Assembly (NCBI GenBank): GCA_039029355.1
Contig: JBCCGI010000011.1
Location: 88,757 to 152,756, forward strand
DNA length: 64,000 bases
From: JBCCGI01 sp039029355
GTDB lineage: Bacteria > Planctomycetota > UBA1135 > GCA-002686595
Reading direction: 5' to 3'
In this document: one piece after another, positions 35,294 through 43,615 of the stretch
Numbering within the stretch: the first letter of the stretch is position 1
How the letters are laid out: each line of letters opens with the position of its first letter
Program-made: the position numbers and the translations under genes
The notes under the pieces: model-generated
Databases searched by the model: none
Seen by the model: the letters and a program-made list of their open reading frames with translations, nothing else
Told to the model about the DNA's origin: nothing

Positions 35294-36562
35294 GTGCAGA
35301 GATCCCTTCGAATCGCCGCCGTCGCGCTCGCGGCGGCGCTTGGCGGCTGCTCCGGCGGCGACGCCGACGCGGCCGCCGGCGCCGCGGGGGGGGAGGCCGG
35401 CTCCGCGCCCCGCAGCTCCGATCCGCGCGTCGCGCAGCTGCGCGACGCGATCGAGTTCGGGCGCCTGGACCTGGCGCGCACGCTGCTGCAGCAGGTCGAG
35501 TCCCTGGCGGGCGCCGAGGCCCCGCTGCTGCGCGCGCGCACGGCGCTGCTCGCGGGCGACTCGGTCGGAGCGCTGCGCGCCGTCGAGGAGGCGCGCGCCG
35601 CCCATCCCGACGACGCGCGCGTGTGCGCCTGCGCGGCGGAGGTCTACGCGGTGCTCGGCCGCTTCGAAGCCGCCTCGGACGAGATCGCGGCCGGGCTCGA
35701 GCTGGCCGGGCGCATCCCCGCCCTGGAGCGCGCCACCGGCGTCTCGCTCATCCTGCAGCCGGGCGGTTCGGCCCAGGGGCTGGAGCACCTGCTCCGTGCC
35801 GTCGAGGCCGATCCCCAGCTGCCCTTCGTCCACCGCCCGCTGTCCCAGGCGCACCTGCTCGAGGGGCGCCGGCGCCTGGCCGAGGGCGACGCCAAGTCGG
35901 CCTTCCGCCACGCGCAACAGGCGCGCGAGCACGATCCCCACGAGCTGTACGCGACCGAGCTGGAAGCCGATTGCCGCGCCGCGCTCAACGATTTCGACAG
36001 CGCGCTGCAGCTCTACCGCGACATCGAGGCGGGCGGCAAGCCCACCGCCGAGCTGCGCGCCGACCTGCATCAGCGCGCCGCGACGTACGAGCTGGTGCAG
36101 AAGAACCGCACGCAAGCGCTCGACCACTACCGCCAGGCGCGCGAGCTCGGGCTCGACGACGAGGCGTTGGGCTTCGGCGCGGTGCTGCTGCGCGAGGAGG
36201 CCCAGGGCGCGATCGACCGCGGCATCGACCTCTACTCCGCCGGCGACCTAGGCGCCGCGCGGCGCGCGTTCGAAGAGGCGCTCGAAATCGACGCGACCCA
36301 GATCGCGGCGCGCAACCATCTGGGCGTCGTGCTCTTCCGCCAGGAGGACTACGCCGGCGCCGCGGCCGAGTGGGCGCGGGTGCTCGAGGCGGGGCGCGAC
36401 GGGCGCTTCCTCTTCCCCGAGCCGGTCGAGCTGAACCTCGCCCGCGCGCTCAAGCTCGACGGCCGCGTCGAGGAGGCGCGCGGGGTGCTCCGCGAGCAGC
36501 TCGAGCGCGAGCCCGACGGACGCTGGGCGCGCGAGGTGCGCGAGGCGCTGAACCGCCTCTAG
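35294..36562 (+). CDS. TPR repeat lipoprotein
   Basis: 422 residues, GTG start, with a lipoprotein signal (MQRSLRIAAVALAAALGGCSG, Cys19). The body is a chain of TPR pairs: residues about 40-140 (QLRDAIEFGRLDLARTLLQQ, VYAVLGRFEAASDEIAAGL), about 190-290 (DFDSALQLYRDIEAGG, RTQALDHYRQARELG) and a C-terminal set (GDLGAARRAFEEALEIDATQ, NLARALKLDGRVEEARGVL). Such proteins are protein-interaction scaffolds; no enzyme motif is present. It resembles in type the TPR protein at 36610-37704, towards which it is convergent. Confidence 0.87.
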   Translation: MQRSLRIAAVALAAALGGCSGGDADAAAGAAGGEAGSAPRSSDPRVAQLRDAIEFGRLDLARTLLQQVESLAGAEAPLLRARTALLAGDSVGALRAVEEARAAHPDDARVCACAAEVYAVLGRFEAASDEIAAGLELAGRIPALERATGVSLILQPGGSAQGLEHLLRAVEADPQLPFVHRPLSQAHLLEGRRRLAEGDAKSAFRHAQQAREHDPHELYATELEADCRAALNDFDSALQLYRDIEAGGKPTAELRADLHQRAATYELVQKNRTQALDHYRQARELGLDDEALGFGAVLLREEAQGAIDRGIDLYSAGDLGAARRAFEEALEIDATQIAARNHLGVVLFRQEDYAGAAAEWARVLEAGRDGRFLFPEPVELNLARALKLDGRVEEARGVLREQLEREPDGRWAREVREALNRL

Positions 36563-36567
36563 GCCGC

Positions 36568-36610
36568 GCCCCGCAGCCTGATTGCCGCCTAGGCGTCCTG
36601 TGAGCGGGGC
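36568..36610. terminator. Weak hairpin between convergent genes
   Basis: 7-bp stem gccccgc/gcggggc enclosing a 29-base loop that itself contains the palindrome cgcctaggcg, between the plus-strand TPR lipoprotein stop and the minus-strand TPR protein stop. No T-run. May separate the two transcripts. Confidence 0.3.
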
Positions 36611-37704
36611 TACCCGCCCAGCTCTTCGGTCCCGCCCAGCTCGCGGTAGCGCGCGTAGCGGCGCGCCGCCTCGTCGGCCTCGCCGGCCGCGCCGAGCAGC
36701 CGCGCCAGCTCGAGATGTGCGCCGAGGAAGGCCGGCTCGTCCGCGGCCTCGGTGCCGAGCAGGTGCTCCAGCTCGCGGCGCGCGTCCGCGGTGCGGCCCG
36801 CGTCGCGGTGCAGCAGCGCCAGGCTGTAGCGCGCGCGGTGCTCGGTCGGATCCTGCTCGAGCGAGCGCCCGTAGGCCCGCGCCGCGTCGGTCGCGCGCCC
36901 GGCCATGCGGTGCACCTCGCCCAGGTGCAGCCACGCCTCGGCGTCCTGCGGGAAGCGCGCGAGCAGGTCCTCGAGCGCCTCCTCGGCGCGCTCCAGCTCG
37001 CGCGCCTCGATCCAGAGCAGCGCCAGTCCGAGCCGCGGCAGGCGCGCTTCGGGTTGGCGCCGGATCTGCAGCCGCCGGGCGCGCAGCAGCGCGTGCCACT
37101 GGGTCCAACGCTCCTTCTCGGCGCGGCAGGTCTTGGCGCCGGCGAGATCGTTGCGGCGCAGCGCGGCCTCGAACAGCATGTGCCAGGCGCTGGGGCCCTC
37201 GGGGTGCAGCGGGGCCTTTTCCACGAACGCGCGCAGCGGCGGCTCGGCCAGGTCGTGGCGGTCGGAGCGCACCAGCGCGCGCCCCAGGAGCAGCAGGCAG
37301 TCCGGCACGTCGGGGTACTTCGGCGCCGTGCGCCCGTTCGGTTCCTCGACCAGCAGCCGCAGCGCGCCGGCGAGGTCGTCGCGCTCGAGCAGCAGGCGGG
37401 CGCGCATCAGCTCGATCGCGGCGCGGCCCGCGCGGTCGGTCGGGCGCGCGGCGGCGAGCGTCTCGAAGGCCTCGGTCTCGCGGCCGGTGAGAAAGAGCGA
37501 GCGCGCGACCAGCGCCGCCGCCTCGGCCGCGCCGGCGAGCGCGCCGCCGGGCCCGATCCAGGCCTGGCCGGTCGTCACCAGCTCGGCGTCGAGGCCGAGC
37601 TCGGCCAGCTCGCGCAGCCGCTCCATTTCGGGCGGCTCGGGGCGCTCGGAGTCCGCCGCGCCGGCCTGCAGGCCGAGGGCGAGGAGCAGGGCCAGGATCT
37701 TCAC
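36610..37704 (-). CDS. Exported TPR repeat protein
   Basis: 364 residues from the GTG at 37704, which overlaps the stop of the FG-GAP lipoprotein (GTGA). A short signal peptide (VKILALLLALGLQAGAA) precedes TPR-type helical pairs (MRARLLLERDDLAGALRLL, WLHLGEVHRMAGRATDAARAYGRSLEQDP, YSLALLHRDAGRTADARREL). The frame upstream of the GTG is an artefact running over the neighbouring gene. Co-translated with the FG-GAP/ASPIC gene, so the pair probably work together at the cell surface or in the periplasm. Confidence 0.85.
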   Translation of the reverse strand: MKILALLLALGLQAGAADSERPEPPEMERLRELAELGLDAELVTTGQAWIGPGGALAGAAEAAALVARSLFLTGRETEAFETLAAARPTDRAGRAAIELMRARLLLERDDLAGALRLLVEEPNGRTAPKYPDVPDCLLLLGRALVRSDRHDLAEPPLRAFVEKAPLHPEGPSAWHMLFEAALRRNDLAGAKTCRAEKERWTQWHALLRARRLQIRRQPEARLPRLGLALLWIEARELERAEEALEDLLARFPQDAEAWLHLGEVHRMAGRATDAARAYGRSLEQDPTEHRARYSLALLHRDAGRTADARRELEHLLGTEAADEPAFLGAHLELARLLGAAGEADEAARRYARYRELGGTEELGG

Positions 37705-39698
37705 AGCGTTTCCTCCCGCACGATGCCGTCGCCCTCGCGAACGAAGAGCCGCCGGCCCATGTCGCCGGCGCCCAGCGACTCGGTGCGGCCCGAGGGCCAG
37801 ATCAGCTTGATGTCGGCGTAGCTCCGCACGGCCCCGGTGCCGAAGTGCAGCTCGGGCGCGGAGGACGATTGGTAGCCGACGGCGGTCTGGACCTCGCGCA
37901 GGACCGCGTACTCCGCCGTCGCCGGCGTGCCCGCCGGGAGGGCGGGCACCAGGATCGCCTTGGCGCCGAAGGCGTCGCGCGTCGAGCGCCGCCCGTCGGG
38001 GGCGGGGCGATCGGGGGCGCCCTCCAGGTGCAGCACGAGGCGGTTCGCGCCCGCGCCCGTGCGGTTGATGCCGAGCGCGCACGGCGCGTCGATCGCCACC
38101 GCGACGAGGTCCAGCGCGCCGTCTCCGTCGACGTCGCCGACCGCGCTCCCGCGCGTGCCGCGCTCCAGCGCGAAGATCGAGTCGCTGCGCAGCGGCCAGA
38201 CGCGCTTGGCGAGGCTCTCGCCGCGCACGTGCCACAGCGAGTCGGGCTGCCGGTAGCGCGTGCCGGTGTCGGGCGCGTCGGCCTGCGGGTAGACGTGGCC
38301 GTTGGCGGTAAAGAGCTCGAGGAAGCCGTCCCCGTCGAAGTCGTCGAGGTGCGCGCTCCACGACAAGAGCCGCCGCGTCTCGTGCGCCAGCCCCATGCGG
38401 TAGGTCTGGTTCGAGAAGCCGCGCTCGCGCGCGAGGTAGAGGTGCGTGGGCTCGTCGGAGAAGTTGGTGACCGCCAGGTCGACGCGCCCGTTGCGGTCGA
38501 CGTCGCCCACGGCCACGCCCATGCCGGCCTCGGCCGCGCCGTCGGGGTTCAGCGCGACGCCCGCCGTCAGCCCGCGGTCGACGAAGGCGCTCGCCTCCCC
38601 GCGCACCTCGTTCACCAGCATGAGGTTGGCCGTGCTGTCGTTCGCCACGTAGAGGTCGGTGTCGCCGTCGAAGTCCGCGTCGAACGCACCCACCGCCAGC
38701 GTGAAGCCCGGCTCGTGGTCGGGCAGCCAGGCCGCCGAAGCGTCCTCGAAACCGCCGGCGCCGTCGCCGCGCAGGATGCGGTCGGGCTGCGGGGTCATCC
38801 CGCGCGGGCCGCAGTACACGTCCATGCCCTTCCACCAGCAGGGGAAGGCCAGCGCGCCCTCGCCGAGCTCGCCGACGGGCGGGTCGAGCGGGTCGAGCTC
38901 CAGATAGCGGCCCACGTAGAGGTCGAGGTCGCCGTCCAGCTCGGCGTCGAGCAGGGCCAGGCTGGTGGTCCACAGCGGGATGCGTCCGGCCTCGCGCTCG
39001 GCACCGGGCACCAGCCAGTCGCCGGCGTCGCCCGCGGCCATCAGTCCGCCGCCGGGGGCGTCGCTCCAGGGCTCCAGGCGGCCCTCGCGCTGGGCGCACA
39101 GGAGCAGGCCGCCGTAGCCGCCCGCCACCAGGTCCGCGTCGCCGTCGCCGTCCAGATCGCCCGCCGCGAGGCCGGTCCACCAGCCCGCGTTCGGGGGAGC
39201 GTCGGCGCGCGTGAAGCGGCCCTCGCCCTGGTTCTCGAACACCTCCAGGGTGGCGCCGGGCCCCTCCACGGCGGCCGCCAGGCTCGCCAGGCCCTGGCCG
39301 AAGGCGGCGTCGAGGTCGCCGTCGGGGCCCAGGTCGAGGAGCGCCACCCCGGCTCCGTTGGCGCCCAGGATGGTGGGCTTGCCGGGGGCGCCGGAGACGT
39401 TCTCGTAGGCCAGCCCGCGGGCGGCGGCCTCGTCGGGCCAGCCCGGGCCCTCCGCGGGGAGCTCGGCCAGCTCCGCGGCGTCGAGCCAGGGGCCGCGCAG
39501 CGGGGGAGGGACCGGCGCGGGCGCCGGCGGTGTCTCGGACCCCTCGGCGGCGCCCGCGGGAGCTGCGGACCCGCCGGCGGAGGGCTGGGGGCCGTCGTCG
39601 CCCCCGCAGGCGGGGAGGGCGACCGCCGCCGCGAGGCAGGCCAGGAGGCCGGGACCCGCGGCCCGGGGCCCGTTTTCGGGGAGGGAAGAGGTGCGCAT
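37701..39698 (-). CDS. FG-GAP repeat / ASPIC-UnbV domain lipoprotein
   Basis: 665 residues. Lipoprotein signal with Cys at LPACGG (about 31). The central part is a series of FG-GAP/VCBS-like beta-propeller repeats recognisable by Asp-rich calcium-loop patterns: DLGPDGDLDAAFG, GDLDGDGDADLVAGG, DAELDGDLDLYVGRY, DADFDGDTDLYVAND, GDVDRNGRVDLAVTN, DFDGDGFLELFTANG, GDVDGDGALDLVAVA. The C-terminal ASPIC/UnbV domain shows TRDAFGAKAIL, GYQSSSAPELHFG and LIWPSGRTE. Such proteins are numerous in planctomycetes and acidobacteria, and their role is unknown; propellers of this type bind ligands or proteins outside the cell. First gene of a pair with the TPR protein. Confidence 0.93.
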   Translation of the reverse strand: MRTSSLPENGPRAAGPGLLACLAAAVALPACGGDDGPQPSAGGSAAPAGAAEGSETPPAPAPVPPPLRGPWLDAAELAELPAEGPGWPDEAAARGLAYENVSGAPGKPTILGANGAGVALLDLGPDGDLDAAFGQGLASLAAAVEGPGATLEVFENQGEGRFTRADAPPNAGWWTGLAAGDLDGDGDADLVAGGYGGLLLCAQREGRLEPWSDAPGGGLMAAGDAGDWLVPGAEREAGRIPLWTTSLALLDAELDGDLDLYVGRYLELDPLDPPVGELGEGALAFPCWWKGMDVYCGPRGMTPQPDRILRGDGAGGFEDASAAWLPDHEPGFTLAVGAFDADFDGDTDLYVANDSTANLMLVNEVRGEASAFVDRGLTAGVALNPDGAAEAGMGVAVGDVDRNGRVDLAVTNFSDEPTHLYLARERGFSNQTYRMGLAHETRRLLSWSAHLDDFDGDGFLELFTANGHVYPQADAPDTGTRYRQPDSLWHVRGESLAKRVWPLRSDSIFALERGTRGSAVGDVDGDGALDLVAVAIDAPCALGINRTGAGANRLVLHLEGAPDRPAPDGRRSTRDAFGAKAILVPALPAGTPATAEYAVLREVQTAVGYQSSSAPELHFGTGAVRSYADIKLIWPSGRTESLGAGDMGRRLFVREGDGIVREETL

Positions 39699-39730
39699 GG
39701 GCTTGGCCGGGATCCTACGCAGCTTGCGCG

Positions 39731-39760
39731 TTGACCGCGAATGTCGAGGCGGGGTACTCT
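39731..39760 (+). promoter_or_regulatory. Putative promoter of the SPOR-like membrane protein gene
   Basis: TTGACC (39731-39736, five of six consensus) and TACTCT (39755-39760, three of six) with an 18-base spacer, 18 bases before the ATG at 39779. The divergent FG-GAP gene starts at 39698. Confidence 0.35.
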
Positions 39761-39778
39761 CCCGCGTTTCCTCAGGCG

Positions 39779-40498
39779 ATGAGCCCGTCCCGCGAGAACA
39801 TGCTCGAGGCGTTCAAGGACGTCACGAAGAAGAAGAGCACCGTCGGCGGCCCCTTTGCGGGCGCCGGGGGCGCCGGCGGAGGTGCGCCCACAGGGCCCGG
39901 ATCGCCGCCGCCGCTCGGCTCTTCGGAGGTGACCCTCGCCGACCTCGACGCGACCGGGGGCGCGCGCCTCCTGGTGCTCGGGCTGGCCTCGGCGGGGCTG
40001 GGGTTTGTGCTCGGCGTGGTGGTCGGGCGCGGCTCGGCGGAGGAGGAGGCCACGGCGCGCGCGGCGGAGCGGCCCGCGCTCGAAGAGGCGGGCCCCGAGG
40101 ATCCCTGGGGCGACTCCGAGCTCGACGCCGTGATCCCTGCGCCCGGCTTGGGCGAAGGCGGCGGAGGCGCCGCGGCGACCGAGGAGGGCGACGTCGCGCC
40201 GCTCTTCGACCCGCGCAACAAGTACACGATCGTCGCGATCTCGATCTCGCCGACGAACGAAGAGCTCGCCTGGGACAACTACGACCACCTGCGGGCCTAC
40301 GGCCTGCCCGCCTTCCCGCCGTTCAAAACCGGCAACGGCATGCTGGTGATCGTGGTCGGCGCCGCGCCCAAGGAGAGCGACCTGCACGAGGTGCGCAACC
40401 GCCTGCGGCGCCTGGCGGGCCCGAACGGCAGCGGCCGGCCGTACGAGGGCGCGTACCCGAATCCAATCCGCAAGCTGATTCCGGCGGGCGGCGACTAA
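39779..40498 (+). CDS. Single-pass membrane protein with SPOR-like C-terminal domain
   Basis: 239 residues from the ATG at 39779. A Gly/Pro-rich cytoplasmic region (about 20-50) leads to one membrane helix (about 62-83, GARLLVLGLASAGLGFVLGVVV), a low-complexity Glu/Gly linker (about 85-142) and a C-terminal domain (about 148-212). That domain has the look of a SPOR fold: a first strand YTIVAISIS, a helix LAWDNYDHLRAYG, then PFKTGNGMLVIVVGAAPKESDLHEVRNRLRRL. SPOR domains bind denuded septal peptidoglycan. The match is by eye only and lower in confidence than the gene itself. It precedes the small basic protein gene by 50 bases. Confidence 0.8.
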   Translation: MSPSRENMLEAFKDVTKKKSTVGGPFAGAGGAGGGAPTGPGSPPPLGSSEVTLADLDATGGARLLVLGLASAGLGFVLGVVVGRGSAEEEATARAAERPALEEAGPEDPWGDSELDAVIPAPGLGEGGGGAAATEEGDVAPLFDPRNKYTIVAISISPTNEELAWDNYDHLRAYGLPAFPPFKTGNGMLVIVVGAAPKESDLHEVRNRLRRLAGPNGSGRPYEGAYPNPIRKLIPAGGD

Positions 40499-40548
40499 CC
40501 TTCCATCCTCCGAACCCTTCGGCTCGAAGGCCAACCCCGAAGAGACCC

Positions 40549-40791
40549 ATGTCCATCCACAACAGCCTCAAGGGCGTCGACACGCTTCGCGGCGAGCGCA
40601 GCGTGCTGACGCGCTTCGAGCGCATCCTCAAGCTCAGCAAAGACGGCAAGCTCGACGAGGAGAGCTCGTCCGCCTACGGCCTCCCGAAGGTGCGTACGAA
40701 GTTCAAGGTCGCCAAGGCCAAGAAGGCCGGTGCCGATGACGCGGCCGCCGAGGCGGAAGCCCCGGCCGAGGAAGCCGCCGCCGCCGAGTAG
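40549..40791 (+). CDS. Small basic protein family (TIGR04137-like)
   Basis: 80 residues. The first ~60 (MSIHNSLKGVDTLRGERSVL, then TRFERILKLSKDGKL and GLPKVRTKFKV) match the small basic protein family found in Planctomycetes, Verrucomicrobia and Chlamydiae (TIGR04137): MS-x-H-x-SLK, a RSVL-TR-ERI-KL block and LPKVR. The function is unknown. The last 20 residues are an Ala/Glu tail not typical of the family. It is the best taxonomic marker in the window. Lies just before queE. Confidence 0.85.
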   Translation: MSIHNSLKGVDTLRGERSVLTRFERILKLSKDGKLDEESSSAYGLPKVRTKFKVAKAKKAGADDAAAEAEAPAEEAAAAE

Positions 40792-40835
40792 GCGCCGCGA
40801 GGCGCGTACCGCCGCATGCGCGGCGGACGCGTGGC

Positions 40836-41729
40836 ATGCACTCTCCGGTTCGCACGCAGCCGGCCCAGCCCAGCTCCACGTCGAGCGCGACGTCCGCGGA
40901 GGATGCTTCCCTCTCCGGGTCTCCCGCGGTCGGTCGTGCCGACGCGCGTCCCGCGTTCGACGCGGGGCTCCATGGGCGTGGCGCCCGGGCGCCGCTCGTC
41001 GCCGTCTTCGCGTCCATCCAGGGCGAAGGGGCCTACGTGGGCGAGCCCCAGGTCTTCGTTCGCCTGCGCGGCTGCCCGCTGCGCTGTCGCTGGTGCGATA
41101 CGCCCGGCTCATGGCTGGTGCCGGCGGCGCCGGCCGACGCCGATTGGGTCGACGTCGGCGAGGCGCTGGGGCGCATGGCGGCGGCCGAGGACGGCCCCGC
41201 CCGCACGCTGAGCATCACCGGCGGCGAGCCGCTGCTGTGGCCCGGGTTCGTGTCGGCGCTCGCCGCCGGCGCCGCACCGCGGCGCGTCCACCTCGAGACC
41301 GCCGGCGCGCATCCGCGCGCCCTCGCGGCGGTACTGGAGCGCATCGATCACGTGAGCCTCGACCTCAAGCTGCCCGCCGACCTCGACGCGCCCGACGAGC
41401 TCCCGGGCCTGGACGACGAGCCCGCGCCGCACGACGACGCGAGCTGGGCCGTCGCCCGGCGTGCCGTGCTCCCTCTGGTCGACGGCCGCGACGCCTGCGG
41501 CAAGCTGATCCTCGCCGGCGGACGCACGCCGGAGGACTTCGCGCCGCTCCTGGACGACGTGGTGGAGCTCGCGCCCAAGCTGCCGCTGGTCGTGCAGCCC
41601 GCCACCGCCCTGAACGGCGTCGCGGCACCATCGCGCGCCGAGCTCGAGGCACTCGTCGAGCACGTTCTCGCGCGCGGCCTCGCGCTGCGCGTCCTCCCCC
41701 AGGTCCACCGTTTCCTGCGCCTCCCGTGA
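40836..41729 (+). CDS. queE: 7-carboxy-7-deazaguanine synthase-like radical SAM protein
   Basis: 297 residues. Radical SAM cluster motif C-x3-C-x2-C as GCPLRCRWCDT (cysteines at about 80, 84, 87), preceded by IQGEGAYVGEPQVFVRLRGC; then TGGEPLLW and SLDLKLPAD. This is the QueE pattern: the enzyme converts 6-carboxytetrahydropterin to 7-carboxy-7-deazaguanine in queuosine/7-deazaguanine synthesis. The N-terminal ~50 residues are extra and low-complexity. No other queuosine gene is visible in the window. The stop overlaps the GTG of der. Confidence 0.88.
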   Translation: MHSPVRTQPAQPSSTSSATSAEDASLSGSPAVGRADARPAFDAGLHGRGARAPLVAVFASIQGEGAYVGEPQVFVRLRGCPLRCRWCDTPGSWLVPAAPADADWVDVGEALGRMAAAEDGPARTLSITGGEPLLWPGFVSALAAGAAPRRVHLETAGAHPRALAAVLERIDHVSLDLKLPADLDAPDELPGLDDEPAPHDDASWAVARRAVLPLVDGRDACGKLILAGGRTPEDFAPLLDDVVELAPKLPLVVQPATALNGVAAPSRAELEALVEHVLARGLALRVLPQVHRFLRLP

Positions 41730-43078
41730 CCGCCGTGTCCACGCTTCCCAGGATCGCGATCGTTGGCCGGCCCAACGTCGGCAAGTCGACGCTCACCAAC
41801 CGCCTTTGCGGGAGCCGCGTCTCGATCGTCGAGCCCACCGAGGGCGTGACCCGCGACCGCGTGACGGTCCGCGCGCGCCTCACCACCGACGACTGGGGCG
41901 AGCGCGAGGTCGAGGTGATCGACACCGGCGGCATCGGCATCGTCGACCGCGACGACCTCGGCCCTGTGGTCGAGGAGCAGGTTGCGACGGCGCTGCAGGC
42001 CGCCGACCTGATCCTGTTCCTGGTCGACGTCCGCTCCGGCGTTACACCGCTCGACCGCGAGGTGGCCAAGCGCCTGCGCGGCGTGGACAAGCCGGTCGTG
42101 CTGGTCTGCAACAAGGTCGAGTCAAGCTCGCTGGAGTGGGAGGTCGAGGGCTTCCATAGCCTGGGCGTCGGCGGCGAGCCCCTCGGGATCAGCGCCCAGA
42201 ACGGCCAGGGCCTCGGTCCGCTGCTGCGGCGCGTCTTCGAGCTCCTACCGCCCCCCGAGCAGGGACAGGCCCCCGCGCGTCCCAGCCTGAAGATCGCCGT
42301 CGTCGGACGGCGCAACGCGGGCAAGTCGACGCTGGTCAACGCCTTCGCGCGCGAGGAGCGCGTCATCGTCTCCGAGGTGCCCGGCACCACGCGCGACGCG
42401 GTGGACGTGGTGATCGAGCGCGACGGGGACACGCTCGTGCTGATCGACACCGCCGGCGTGCGCAAGAAGGCGCGCATGTCCGACGCGGTCGAGTTCTACT
42501 CCGACGCCCGCAGCCACAAGGCGATCCGCCGCGCGGACGTGTGCCTCCTGCTCTTCGACGCGACGCGGCCGGTGTCGGCCATCGAAAAACGCCTTGCCCG
42601 CTACGTCGCCGACCATCACAAGTGCGTGGTGCTCGGCGCGAACAAGTGGGACCTGGTCGAGGAGCGCGAGCCCCAGGACTTCCAGGACTACCTCGCGGCC
42701 GAGTTCCCCGGCCTGCCGTGGGCCCCGGCCAGCTTCCTGTCCGCGAAGGAGGGGCGCGGGGTGGTCGAGACCTTCGCGCTGTGCCGCGAGATGCACGAGC
42801 AGGCCCAGGCCCGCGTCGGTACCGGCGAGCTGAACCGCGTGCTCGAACGCGCTCTAGAGGCGCGCTCGCCGTCGTCCAAGGGCCACCGCGTGCGCATCCG
42901 CTATGCGACCCAGGCCGACGTCGGCCCGCCGACCTTCGTTCTCTTTGTCAACGACAAGCGTCTGGTGGGTAAGAGCTACCTGCGCTACCTGGAGAACCGC
43001 ATCCGCGAGGAGCTACCGTTCGCCGAGGTGCCCGTACGCATCGTGCTGCGGGACAACGCGCCGCCCGAGGAAGACTGA
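41726..43078 (+). CDS. der: Ribosome biogenesis GTPase Der (EngA)
   Basis: 450 residues from the GTG at 41726, which overlaps the queE stop; a GTG at 41735 is an alternative. Two tandem GTPase domains: G1 GRPNVGKST at about 14-22 with DTGG, and NKVES; second G1 GRRNAGKST at about 194-202 with DTAGV and NKWD. A C-terminal KH-like domain (RIRYATQADVGPPTFVLFVN) is present. Der assists maturation of the 50S subunit. The tandem layout is diagnostic. Confidence 0.96.
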   Translation: MTAVSTLPRIAIVGRPNVGKSTLTNRLCGSRVSIVEPTEGVTRDRVTVRARLTTDDWGEREVEVIDTGGIGIVDRDDLGPVVEEQVATALQAADLILFLVDVRSGVTPLDREVAKRLRGVDKPVVLVCNKVESSSLEWEVEGFHSLGVGGEPLGISAQNGQGLGPLLRRVFELLPPPEQGQAPARPSLKIAVVGRRNAGKSTLVNAFAREERVIVSEVPGTTRDAVDVVIERDGDTLVLIDTAGVRKKARMSDAVEFYSDARSHKAIRRADVCLLLFDATRPVSAIEKRLARYVADHHKCVVLGANKWDLVEEREPQDFQDYLAAEFPGLPWAPASFLSAKEGRGVVETFALCREMHEQAQARVGTGELNRVLERALEARSPSSKGHRVRIRYATQADVGPPTFVLFVNDKRLVGKSYLRYLENRIREELPFAEVPVRIVLRDNAPPEED

Positions 43079-43090
43079 AGGAGCCCGAAC

Positions 43091-43609
43091 ATGCTGCGCC
43101 GAAGCGTCTACGCCTGCCTGGCCGCCCTCCTCCTCCTGACCTCGGCGTGCAACAGCACGCCCGACGAGCCGGATCCCACCTGGACCGAGGCCGACGTGGT
43201 CGCGGGTTCGGACAGCCTGCTCTGGAAGGTGACGCTCCTCGCGCTGCGCAAGATGGAGTTCCCCGAGAGCGCCGAGATGGACCGCTCGCAGATGAAGGCG
43301 GTCTCGGGCTGGAAGATCGAGCTGTCGCCCTGGAAGGGCAAGGGCACGCGCCACCGCGCGGAGGTCGTGTGCACGCCGGTCGGCCCCGGCCGCTGGACGG
43401 TCGAGACGCGCGTGCAGAAGCAGGTCAACCAGGCGCTCGCGAAGCCGCTCGACTACTCGTATGCGGAGTGGGAGTGGGTGGCGGACGACGTCGTCGCCGC
43501 GCAGATCCTGCTGCAGCACATCCGCTCGTTCCTCGATCCACAGATCGAGCTGCGGGAGCGCGCCGACGATCCCGTCGACGAGTACCTGAAGAAGGCCGGG
43601 GAGCGCTAG
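43091..43609 (+). CDS. Small lipoprotein of unknown function
   Basis: 172 residues with a lipoprotein signal (MLRRSVYACLAALLLLTSACN, Cys20). AGGAG sits 8 bases upstream of the ATG, one of the clearer Shine-Dalgarno sites here. The mature part is mixed alpha/beta (VVAGSDSLLWKVTLLALRKMEF, RHRAEVVCTPVGPGRWTVETRV) and ends in a charged tail. No family recognised. It lies between der and the ABC-2 exporter ATPase, six bases before the latter, so it may belong to that operon. Confidence 0.8.
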   Translation: MLRRSVYACLAALLLLTSACNSTPDEPDPTWTEADVVAGSDSLLWKVTLLALRKMEFPESAEMDRSQMKAVSGWKIELSPWKGKGTRHRAEVVCTPVGPGRWTVETRVQKQVNQALAKPLDYSYAEWEWVADDVVAAQILLQHIRSFLDPQIELRERADDPVDEYLKKAGER

Positions 43610-43615
43610 CGCTCC

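Noticed and set aside
33223..36603. An 1126-codon plus-strand frame crossing the UDG, MtaB and TPR lipoprotein genes
   Set aside because: It runs over three recognised genes on both strands and has no domain.
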